A stretch of DNA of 64,000 nt, from positions 8,742,001 to 8,806,000 of the forward strand of contig JAHRBC010000001.1 of NCBI GenBank assembly GCA_022702545.1, written 5' to 3'. Shown here in pieces: positions 45,671 to 57,784 of this stretch. Below the pieces are notes generated by a model that did not search any database, was not told the DNA's origin, and was given only the letters and a program-made list of their open reading frames with translations. Positions within the stretch are counted from its first letter, which is position 1, and each line of letters begins with the position of its first letter. The DNA comes from Phycomyces nitens. Taxonomy: Eukaryota > Mucoromycota > Mucoromycetes > Mucorales > Phycomycetaceae. The position numbers were made by a program, and so were the translations under genes.

Positions 45671-47085
45671 ACACAATAGAGATTAATAGAACAAGGGAAC
45701 TAGAATAATAATTATATAAACCACCATAATATTCTTTCTTCAATAAATAACACTTTCACAGTATCTATAAGTTCCCAAAACCCCTAATTTACCACAAACT
45801 CTAAGATATAGTATTACTTTTAAGCATATAGATATATTTAATATATTTATAATATATAATATATTTATTAGAAAAATATAGTAGTTTTATAGATCTTTTA
45901 TTTACTATTAAGTTTAGTATATTAAATATATATATATAAAGCTAAAAATAATCAAAACACAAAGTAAATGTAATTTAATTTTTGAAAAGAAAAATTATTT
46001 TATAATAAACTGTCCTTTTAATATATTATAAAAGTATTGACTTTTATTATTTTAGAACAAATATTAAACAAAATAAATAATAAAAATAAATAGACTCTAA
46101 TAAAAATAATAAACAGAAAATATTTAGGATAAAAGTAATATATATATTTACCAACTATTTAATTTTTATATCTTGTGTTGTATTTGGCATAATGATATAT
46201 CAGAGAAAAGTGATATATAAACCCAGATAGCTGGATTATCTAAAATCAAGACAAACTATACCATCCAGAAATCCTTATCCAAATATGAAAATACCATACC
46301 CAATCTATTGTGGGACAAAGTCCCAAAATACCTATTAACTGATAACACAGCTATTATGATAATGAATATCCAAGCTGATAAGAATTATAACAATAATTAT
46401 AAATACTAAGTTAACATACTCCTTGAATCAATAACTGGATATACTTTAACTTTTTCTAAACCACAATAAAGAGTCTCAAAGTATCCACCGTCCCATTTTC
46501 TACTACAAATATCACATCTTGTATAAATAAATTGATTTCTGATATCTTATTATTCTCAGATAGTTAAGAATATTCTAGATCACCAATTTATTATTGATAT
46601 GAATAAAAATATACTCTGCTATATAATCATATTAATTATTATGATTTTTAAAAATTATTTATATTCTTTAATAGTAGTATTTAGATAATTATCTTTGGGC
46701 ATATAAATGAATATTATTTAAATATATATTAGGTTTTAATATTAGAGATAAAACAAATAATTTTAAATATATAGATATTCTCTTTAATTGATTTAATTCT
46801 TATTATTTTCAATAACTAGTAACTATAAATGATTAAAATTAATTAAATTGATTAATTAATCAATTCAATTCGATTATACTTCTTCAAGTGTTACATTAAT
46901 TTAATAAACTTTCTCAGAACAATGCAAAGTACTGTTTAAAGTTTAAGAGATTTTATAAAATAAATAGTTGGTAAAGAGAAAAAAGAAAAAGGTATATTCA
47001 GTTTTATGAAACATATATTTCATATTAAATAATACAAATAAATACGGCAAATACAATATAAAGGCATTAAAAGAGGTTTCTATCT
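45170..47085. other. Very AT-rich gene desert
   Basis: Nearly 2 kb of extreme AT content beyond the 3' end of the RasGAP gene. A slightly richer patch at 46240-46520 may be a decayed coding relic (LLTDNTAIMIMNIQADKN resembles copia RNase H wording only loosely). Nothing firm was seen. Confidence 0.4.
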
Positions 47086-50000
47086 TTATGAGATGATTCT
47101 TTCTATAAGTTCACTAGCAAGCATAGCATTCTGGAGAACATCTGTTGAGGAAACACCAAAATTGGTTTCTCCTAACGAGCTAAATCCAACTTCATCCAAC
47201 AGTATCTTTAGACTACGTCTGTTTTTCAAATCTCCAAATGCAGGATCTGAACAGGCAATAATAAGTATGGTCTTGATAGACTCAATGATCGGCTGAGCAT
47301 TATTATTCAGCAGGATCTGGTTCATATTAGGTAATAGGGTATCGTAGCTAATGAAAAATAAAAAGCAGATTAAAAATTGGTCTTTACAGACATATTCGGC
47401 TGATAATATAAACTTACACTGATACAAAGACATCTGGCATTGAAACCGCAGCCTCTGCCAACAGTCCATACAAGAACAAACGTTCTGATTCATTATCTGA
47501 CATATTAAGTTGGGTTGACAGCATAGACACCAGAAGTAAGGCAGTGGTATTGTCCGGAATATCCATCTTGTCAAAGATACCGTGATAGGTTGTACCCAGA
47601 TTCGAGTCAGAAACTTCCAGATCAAGGTCGCCCATACCGGCAAGTTTGAGGACATCGCGCAATGACTCGTTTTTAATGGCCATTGGTAAAAGACCTGCGA
47701 AATATCCAAGGATATTTGCGTCAATCTCGTCAGCTTCTAGTGTTGAATGTTTGTTTTCGATCGCAAGGAATACAGTAAGTCCCTGATATATTGTATCCTT
47801 GGCATTGGTAAATTGTAATCCTCTCATAAATACGCAGCTCATCGCAAATGAAAAGTGCGATTCGAAATCGATACCACATAGCTTGTCCAACTGTCGAGCT
47901 ACATCCAGCATTGGCACACGAGCAGCCAAAAGTACATCTACCATGATGTCGCCCGAGAAATATTCACTGGAATCCAATGCACGTAAAAGCGCCAAAAGCA
48001 ACTCGACCGCAATTGAGAATGTTGGACCGTTGTTGATTTGAACCAATGAAACAGCAACCCAAAAGAGAGAGGACAGGTATCGTGAATCTGGAGGTAAGCT
48101 CTGGACAATATTCTTGAGGCACATAATGATACTAAGAACGAGGCTAGGATCAGTCTCGTTAAAGATAGCTAGGGCACCACGCAGAGCAGCCAAGAGTTGG
48201 TAGAGTAGTTCATCATCCACTTCTTCCCGTGCAATACAGCCCAAAGTCACCAAGGCACGCGGTTGGATAGCAGGATTGAATTGGAAGGCAGTACTTGCAA
48301 CCAAGCTCATCCAGCGTGCTCTCCACACATTGGCCATATCTATATATTAAAGTATGGTAAGCTACTTTGTGGTCGAGTAGTTGAAACCAGCACATTTTAT
48401 CTCTAATTAAAACACATGGCTTACCTGCTGAGGGTGCGGCATATTGGAGTACATCCAATAGGGTTGTTACAATTGTTTCTAATGATCCAAGCTGAATACG
48501 TTCGGAAGACTCGCCCAGGGTCTCCTCATTTATGGTAAACGGATTAAGGTGTGGTTTTGCGAGACCAAACAAAAGTCGAAACTTGGTATCTGAGATTTCT
48601 GCCAAGAGTAGTTGAAGTTTCTTGACGTTGGGTTCTGGGAGGGGCATAGTTGTGCAGAGGGATTGGATTATATTAACCACCAACCCATGTACAGACGCAC
48701 GTACTAGAATTGGGCCTGTGCTAACTACCAAAGACACGATATGAAATAGCTCTGGGACATAGCTCTTGACAGGTCCTCGATTGTTGAATGAGAGCATCAA
48801 TATGAATCTTATGAGGACTGCAATCTCGTTCCATGTGTAGTGTTCAGATAAAGACCGCATTGGCTGGAAAGATGTTCTTTGGAGAACTTTTCGGAGACGA
48901 GAGATCACCTTTCCTCGTACTGCGACATTTGAAAGAGTCACAAATGTGTCTGCCATAGATTCGGCCTGTGGGGATCCAACACCATGATCGCTCGAGAATT
49001 GAACAAATGTGTCAAGCACCAGGTTCAGCACATCGTCAATTTTTCCAATCGTTTTCCACACTTTGGCTTGCAACAGTTTGTACATATCTGCCCGCGTTAC
49101 AGTAAGGTCTATCAAAAGGCGCAAGACTTCTTTAGTCTTTATAGAGTTGTTGTCATCAGGACCTCCGTGTGAGAACATGGCAAGATTGGGCAGCCAAGAT
49201 ATCATGTAATCCAAGCAAAGGTATCTCATGGGTTCACTCGATTTGTTGAATCCAACAAAGCATTCATTCAAGAATTCAAGTGTCAGGTTTGGCTCAGAAA
49301 TAGCAAGCTTTTCGCTGATACCAACAATAAATGCTGTGCTATTAGCTGGAAGACAGAGATCTAAAGGCAAAATTGAATATTTCAGGCTATTAGTACAAGC
49401 ATAAATGTAAAGCTAATAGTCGCAGAATATTAAGACCCATACCTCGAGCATCCAACAGTTGCTTTCCAACATCAAAGTGAAAAGTTTTACTTAGAGCATA
49501 AAGTAAATTGTAAGAAGCCAAACGAAGATTTGGATCCTCACTACCAATGTTAAGAAGCGCCATGTTGAGGAGCCGTCCGGGAACATCGCTAGGTCTTATT
49601 GTACGTTCTGTAATGTTGCTAGGCTTGGACATTTCATAACAGCGCTTACTGTGACGAATAGTCTAATAGATAAAACATCAATTAAATGTACCAGAAATTG
49701 ATCATTTTCACTTACGCTCACGATAGCTTCACGCTTGATGGTCGAGAGAATGACAATAAGCCTTCCTTTGTCATATTTAAATGAAAACTCGCTGGCAGAA
49801 TCCGCACTTCTTCCTGGACTGAGGACAATATCCTCGATTTCTGATATCCGATATACATCATTTGTCACTGTGCTCACACCGTACAGTAGTTCTTGTTTGC
49901 GTCCTGTCATTATCTGAACATACTCGGCTCCAACTTTTACAGTTACTGGAACATTTGTCTTGAACTGAGATATGTGGTTGACGGGATAAAATACAGCACT

Positions 50001-53000
50001 GGGTTCAGTGTCCAAGGTCACTATAGAGAACGTCATGTGAATAAGAGATATATGGAGGCTTATGGATTTGCGTACACCTATCTGCTTTACTCACTCGTTG
50101 ACTTTGGAAGTCTGACTTCCGAGGGATGAATACTTTCATAGAGTTCAGCCAGAGTTACAGCAAAGCTGATCCGTTTGCTGACCTTGTGAGTAATTGGGTG
50201 CAAGAGTTTCTTGATGTACTTGCGCAAATGAGAGTTGGGGTTATATATATGGAATGTAGCCACATTATCGCAAACATCCGAAGGAATCAATTGAAGAATC
50301 TGATTGATCCACTGGTTTGGAATCTCGTTTGAATGCCCAAACAGGGTCAGGTCAAACACAACCTCAATTGCTTTGTTGGCAGTGCGTTCCAGTACCTGTT
50401 TGTTCATAGATGAGTTTCCAACATACAGCCTATTTTTTGCACCGCAATTTTCTCCATTTCCATCTTATTTACCTGCAGCATATAGTAGATAAACAATTCA
50501 AAATCGATACTGTCGTTTGAAATGTTCCGGGCGATTATATAAAGCACAGGCCGCCCAACCTTTGATGTGCCTCCCTCATAAAATATATTTTTTGTCGCAA
50601 TTGCATCTACACTGCGGTGGCTGTTTCGACGCATAAATTCTGCATAGACTTGGTTTGACGCAGCAAATGTGTAGCTTCTCAGACCACTAAACTCTTGTTT
50701 CTGGATTTCTGGAGGTCGGCCAAGTTGAGCAAGTAAATTTGAGAATTTATCAAACATTCGTTTCCACACAGCCCATGCATCTGTATCAGCAAATAGTCTC
50801 TGACGTCTAGTGGCGACATCACGAGTCATTCTCTCCATGTTGTCTGCCAATACACGGTGAAGCAATGCATAGTCCTTGTCTTCCATTTGTCGTATGTCGG
50901 CTTCAAACTCTTCTCCAGGCGAAATATCCGAGATTTCACGCAAGAACTTTGTTACATTGTAAATATTGCTCGTCACAAAGTCATTCAGCACAATCATGTA
51001 TGTTTCTTTTGTTCCAAAGAGCATATTGTTTGCTAGGTTTTGAATGACCTTTGTTGCAATCAAATGTCCACGCCGCATCTCTCGTGAAATCGAAAGGTTT
51101 CCTTTTATCAGCCCTTCACCCTCAGGAGAAACAATGGCTGGGCAAAAGAACCGCAAGAATATAAATGCACCAACAGCCGTGTTTTTTGCTTCAGGAAAGC
51201 GTTCACGCACCGATACAAGGATGTGGTGACATAGCTCGCGGAAAGATCTAATGAATTAGTCGTAAGAATTCGGCATTTATTTGACAGATAAACGATACGT
51301 ACGGTGGAGCCTCGTTTGAAGAAGCACAAATGGCATTGAGAAATAATTGGGTGACACTGATAACGTTTTCCCTGTTACGATATACATCTTCTCCAGGCCC
51401 CACTTTTGATGGATCGAGTTCGAAAGATCTTTCTTCTCGGGGGGTTTCTAAAAGAACGTGAAACACAGGCTGAAGAACAGACTGGACGTATTCGGCACCG
51501 TATGTCTTTGCAAAAACTGATAAAAGCCGTGTGGCAATACTTGTCCTTCTGAACAACTCGGTATGGTTTTCTATCAAGCATTTGATACGTTAATATTAAA
51601 GGTTACAGACCATCTAATCCAGACTTGACAAACCTGTGTTTTGAACCTCTTTATCGATAACAGCCTTTAACAAGGTCATTGTATTTCCACGCGACGAAAA
51701 GCATGCTAGTAAAGCATTCGATGCATCGTCAATGTCAGTAGCAGGACATACATTGCAAAGAGACATGGCAATATGAAGATCAGACTCGACCAGCATCTAA
51801 ATCATATATGGCTCAGTACACCCCCTCTTTTTTTTTCCTCAATAATATCTTCCATTTCTTACATCAATAATCTTTTCATAGCGATCGGTCATGACAGTCT
51901 CTGCCAAGGTTTCGAATTCCGTGCCTTGGTTCAATATGTTGGTCAAGACTTGCATAAAGGCGGTCCTCATTCTTGTATCTTCATGGTAGCCCATTGATAA
52001 AGAGTACTTTAATCCAGCATCTACATTAGCACTCAATAGATTTGACATTGCCAAGATTGTGTATTCTTTCAATGGGGCGAGATAAGTGACATTGTCTTTA
52101 CTCTATTTAATAGCATTATTAGTCGTGAACGTGGGTCTCACAGTCAGTAAGAGATACTTGCCTTGCTGTGTAGAGAGTCTGCAGTACGCAAGGTCAAGCG
52201 AGAGTCTGACTGAATCTATAATAGCAAACACAAAGAGGCAATCGTAAGCCAAATTGCATGGACATATAGCCAACTTACTTCAGATATCCTGCATCGATTA
52301 AGCAATTTCAAAAAGAATGTAAAGTATTTGTAAAACATCCTGCTCTTGACCTGGGAGGCACCTGTCTCATGAACCGGTTCAGATGGCTGGAGAGGTAGCT
52401 GATGGAGCAAGTTCACAATTGTCTTTAGACATGCCAAATCCAAGTCTCTATGAAGTTTCTCTCCTTGCTCAAAAGAAGAATAGTTGGAATTGACATCGAC
52501 CTTTAATAGAGACGAATTCGATCAGAAAACAGCTCCCCTCCATTTCACTCACATCTGGTCAAAATCTTACCAAAGAGAAATCACTTGTCCACTCGACAAT
52601 GATCTCAAGAAGCTTGTTTCTCATCTTGAATTCCTGACGAAGGGTCACTTTTTCTTTCTTTGCCATCAGAACCTCACACAGTTGGCAAAACTTGATCTTG
52701 ATCTTTAGAGCTGCCTGGCTGCTTCCCAACTTATTGAGATATTTGGCATACTGGCTTATAAGTTGGCTAAAGTCAACCGTGAACAGTGTATCGGCCGACT
52801 CCTCCATTCGATCGAGAACAAATTTGAGAACACTGATGGCCTGCTCAACAAAGAGTGTGTACCGAGGACTACAGGTTGGATCACCATCTGGTCCAAAACA
52901 CTTTGCCAAGACGGTTTCCAAATGTCGGAAAAGCATTGGATAAAGAGCAGGCGACAGATCTGTACCAAGGATCTCCTTTACCCATTCACGCAAAATGACA

Positions 53001-56000
53001 TTATCACAAAGTAAGAGGTCGACCATGTCCATCACAAATCGATCTGCCATGGCGGCTGTTTCTGACTGAGTGGATGATCTTCGGCTGTTGGCATCGTGTT
53101 GGTGTGTTGGCTGAGACGAAGAGGGCAAGTCTCCACCCATCAAACAAATTCCACCCAAAGCAGCCAGAAAACCTGCATAGTTTTGCCACTCTGAAGATCG
53201 ATCGCCCTCAAGACTCTCAGACCGACTAGGAAGCGTGTTTTGCTGGCGAGTGTTGCGCAGCTTGTCATGCCAAGCCTGGGTTGGTTTGCGGGTCATTTCC
53301 GAGAGGTCTTCTTTGGGTTCTTCCGAAGGGTAAAGTATGGCTGGAGTCAGTTTTTTCCACCGCTTCCATGCCTCTTCCCACGCAGATATGTTTCCGGGTG
53401 CATAATGAGACATCATACGAAGCAGGCGACGGATCTGTTTTTGTTGGGATTTACGGCCAGTGACGATTCCGGTATTTGAGGTGAGCTCTATATAGATCGG
53501 AAGGTTCTCGGCAACAGTGAGAGATGTCTGCTGAGGATCATCCATACCGTCCGTGATGTGTGCTTCAATACAGATGTGGCCAAAACATGCGATTGCTGCC
53601 GAGCAAATGTCAGTGTCTGCCGAGCACAAAAGAACCAGCAAAGCGACCTCGAGCGCAATTGACGCATGAAGACGGTCTCTGACATCTGCACCTTGCATGG
53701 CTATATCCTATTTTTTTTTAAAAAAATAGCCCCAAACAGAGTATTAGACTTTGATAAATAAATGACTGACACAGAAAAAGGTTCAGACGCGTAAAAAAAA
53801 TCTGATAAAGATGTGTGCTCACTTGGTGGATCCGTAGAAACTCATTACGGCAGATCAATAGTTTTTTCAAAAGATCAAGAAGTTTCTTCAAACTGTCCTC
53901 TCTTTCGCGGGTATCAAGTATCTGCTTGGCAAGGGTATATATTACTTGTGAGGATATGCTCCAAAAGGACTCTATGAATCTCTCAGGCGCTCCCCACTCG
54001 AGGATATAGTGTGGTGCATGCAGTTTGAACAAGGTCTCTGCCGCAGCATCCCGCACAGCCTGGTTGGTTTCCTTTAAACACATTGTAACCGCCACCATGA
54101 CCGCTGCATTCTGTTCAGTCTTGTTCTCAGCATTGCCCCGGATTGCCATGTTAGGATCTGCCTGGTAAAGACGAAGCATGTCCAGTGTAATCTCTAGTCG
54201 ATCGTGAGGAATCTCCTTTTCTTTCTTGACCTTTTTATCGACAGCCGCCGGAGGTCTGCGGGTCGAAAGGCTAGAGGTTTCTGGCTTGTTGTTCTCCAAA
54301 AAGAGCCGCTTTAGAGGGTCACAGAGGCTGTTGTAGAGAAAAGATATCGAAGGATTCCAAGGCAATCGGTTTTCTTGAATGGCAATGGCCAGACATGCTT
54401 TGACCAAACTGATTCTAAATAGAGTTGGAGCTCGTTCATCTAGACAGATGGGAAAGAGTGTCTGCATGGCCTTGCGGGGATTAAGGCGAAACATGGCAAC
54501 AAGGGTATCTGCCAAGAGGTACCGATGGTCAATGATGATCCCAACCGTGCCCATTAGACTGTCTGCCGTCAATGGATGTTCGATATCAAAAAGCTTCTCC
54601 TTGAGTTCCCTTTCAATCTCGGGAACAAGTTGCTTAAAGGACGATGTTTCTTCCTTTGACACATAGTTGACGGCCTTGCAGATGTCTACATAGCAAATGG
54701 CCGCCAATTCAGCAGTCCTTCCACCCTTGATGGCCTTTTTTAGGGTACTAAAGAACACTGTCTTTAAAACAAATGGGTTGGGATGAGTCCTGGTGGTCAA
54801 AATGTGCTACAGAAGTGAGGAGGGATACCTTTTTGGCCGTAAAACCTCTGCCTTCTGATGAGGCCCCAGCCATGAGATCTGGACAGAGGGCAAGAAGTAT
54901 AGTCTGCAATGGCCAGAGAATGGCCTTTTTGCGGGATGTATCTGCAAGTGAGTTGCAAATGTCAAATAGAATATCTGGACGGCCATCCAGCCGCTTCTTG
55001 TTGCGACAGAGATCAATGAATTCAGATGGATAGGTCTCAATCCATCCCCATATTGACCTTCGCAGGATGGTGGCAATTATGAGTTGAGGTGATTTCTTTA
55101 GACGAGCGAATACGGGATGGATCTCTAATGAAATATGGAGAATTTATTGGGCATGATTATGACACCGGGCTTGGAGATTGATGATGGTCTGATGCTTTAC
55201 CTTCAAACATCATACTTAGCCGTTTGGAATTCAAGGCACAGCATTCAAGAAGACGGATATCGGATGTGTCCGGGGTCTCGTCAGTGGTTGTAGTGAGATA
55301 TAGGATACGGGCGCGGAGTTTCGAGTGCATGATGTGCCAGTTGCTTGCACTCAAATAAAACACAACCCTGCTGGCTGCCTTGTAGATATCGACAACGATG
55401 TCTGTTGGTAGACTTGTGAGACTGGAGATGCTGTAGTAGGCGGTGCGGGTGATGTTGGTTGCTGAGCTATGGTCGCGTTCTTCCATTGCTGTCATTTGAT
55501 GCATAAATCGAGACATTATGGAGATTATGTATTTCGCAAGGATATCGTCGAGAGGTGGTGGGTCTTGGAGGGTTGGTAATTCTGATGAAGTGTCATTGTT
55601 GGTGCGGATGAATTCCCAGTGGTGTTGCATGCAAGCCGAGAGCATTCTTAGGAGAAAGAGTTGGGATTGTAGAATGTCATTGGGAATAAAGTCATCTCCA
55701 GGTGAGGTGGTAACAGACTAATAAATATTGTAATTATTATTATTATTATTATTATTTAAAAAAAAGATTAACCGACAAAATCGATCTGGCAAGTTGCTCT
55801 ACCTTTGACACGGCCTCTAGGACCGAGACAATAGTGCTGGCAATAGTCGAGAGTCTGAATCTAGAGAGTTCGATAAGGGTAGTGACTAGAAATACAGTTG
55901 TTTATTTTCGAGGACCGGTGGCAGACTTATCTAAAGAGTGGGTTACCTCTGCAAAGAAGTATAAATGGTTTGGAAAGATATCAGTTTAAGAAATCGAGTT

Positions 56001-56206
56001 GTTTATGAGTAATTTACGTTTGTTGGACGAGGACATCATTTTCAAGCGAGTCAAGACTCTTGCCACTGTTATTTGGAAGCTAAAATAATTCATTTTAATT
56101 AGGACTTTATATATATATATATATGGGTGTGGGTGTGGGGAATAAAGCCCACCTTGATGGAGATTCGGTTGACTAAGCTCAAGATAAGCTTTGTGTCTGG
56201 GCTCAT
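47086..56206 (-). CDS. Neurofibromin/IRA-type Ras GTPase-activating protein
   Basis: Twenty exons encode 2,600 residues. Starts of the main exons (descending): 56206, 56079, a 2-nt exon 55948-55947, 55885, 55717, 55124, 54806, 53707, 52500, 52215, 52102, 51796, 51570, 51247, 50395, 50020, 49662, 49360, 48339, 47347, with stop TAA at 47086-47088. The RasGAP domain (about 1250-1480) has the arginine finger in ELFRRTSIATRLL (R1279; human NF1 R1276) and FLRFFCPAIVSPEGEG. A Sec14-like lipid-binding domain (YEGGTSKVGRPVLYIIARNI, about 1585) and PH-like region follow, then HEAT-like repeats with RPSDVPGRLLNMALLNIGSE. It stimulates GTP hydrolysis by Ras and so limits cAMP/PKA or MAPK signalling. Intron 52103-52161 is GC-AG. 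Confidence 0.95.
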
Positions 56207-57784
56207 GACAAGAGATGAGCAGATGGTGCATGCACACTATAAAAGAGAGGAAGAAGTGTAGGTGGCTTCAGCCAAGAAGAAGAGAATCTGATGAGCTAAT
56301 TAGATGAAGAAGATGGAATTTTTTTTTAAAATACAATACAAAATATATAAATATCCCCACACACTTATATATATATATATACTTTATATATACACATATA
56401 TAAATATATATTATATATTTATATATTATTATTATATATATATAAATGACTTGTGGCCTTGACAAACAAAAAATAAATCCACAAGATATTGCCAATAGAC
56501 ACCCATAATATCAATCGACTACCTGCTCTGAGAGGGGAATTGCAGTACCTTGCAAGTATTGCCTTCCACCGACCCAAATCAGTAAATACTCGAGGTTTGG
56601 CGATGATTGGCCTGAAATAAAAACCATGCCATATATTAAAAAATAAAAAAAGATCTCAACTATTCTATTTCTAATGGAGTATGAACTATGGTAGGACTCT
56701 CTCAATTATTGTTACAGTCAATCTAAAATGGGACGATTTACAAAAATACAAATGTATGTCATAACTCGCCATCTTTTTTATTAAATATTATAATAATAAT
56801 CAAAACCCTGGTTTACAGAGGCACCAAGAGCCAATTAACAAGGCTTGATTTATGTTAATACAAGATGGTGGATGTACAGTGTGCCTGAATGCTAATCTCG
56901 CAATTCAGACCTGCTGTACGTGTTTAAATCTCCCTCTAAACCGTACAGCTATATTGCAAGTAAAATTAAAACGCTTATTTGACCCTGCAAAAATCCATCA
57001 ATTTATTTTATTTTTATTATCTTTTAGCCTAACCATACCACAATCAACCCCAAATACCCAATTATACACCAATAATTCCAATCGTTCTCAAGTGTCCAGA
57101 GTCAACTTGGTGCCATGACAGAAAATTATAGCCTTTTGGCTACATAAACTGTCAGCGGCTAGACGACCGACTAAATATCCGCAGCAGTGTTCGGTAGTAT
57201 TTTTATCCGGGTGAGAGGAAACTGTGCTACAAATGAGCCATCAACCAAAAAAAAAGAAGATTTTAGCATGTACCTTTGGATTCAAAGCATCAACCTCATT
57301 GTTCTGCAAATATTATGAGATTTTGTTGGCTACACTGCAATTTACAAGCACCAAATAATAATAATAATAATAATAAAGAGGGACTTGCAGATTTAGGCAG
57401 CCAAAAAGTAATATAGAAAATTAATTCTGACAGTGCATGTTTTTAATAATATTCCTTGCCTACATTTACTAGCAATCTTTTATTTAAACCTTCTAGTCTT
57501 GGATCAGCACACTTGCTGTCACCTTTTAAAAGTTGTAAAGAGCACTGGATCAATAGTAGACAATAGTAGACAATAGTCTAATTAAACAAGTCTATTATAA
57601 TAAACATTGAAATAATGGATTTCTCAATCATTACTGTAGGGAGTTTATCAGCCTTTTGCATATTCTGCTCAACATTCCATTTCCCCCCCTAATGTTGTTC
57701 TATTTATAATGTCTATATAAACCCAATGATGCCTTTGATCCTTTTAATTCTAGTCTCTTTCTACACTAATAATTAAAAAAAGAC
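56207..57784. promoter_or_regulatory. Divergent promoter region RasGAP / M13 peptidase
   Basis: 1.58 kb with TA-rich microsatellites (about 56361-56450) and an (ATA)n run at about 57356-57375. Just upstream of the peptidase start a short frame (57726-57776) encodes a hydrophobic 16-residue peptide, MMPLILLILVSFYTNN, followed by stop. No other gene was recognised. Confidence 0.45.

Noticed and set aside
46200..46560. Possible copia-type RNase H relic
   Set aside because: Only one loose phrase (LLTDNTAIMIMN) resembles the family, and surrounding frames are closed in this AT-rich DNA.
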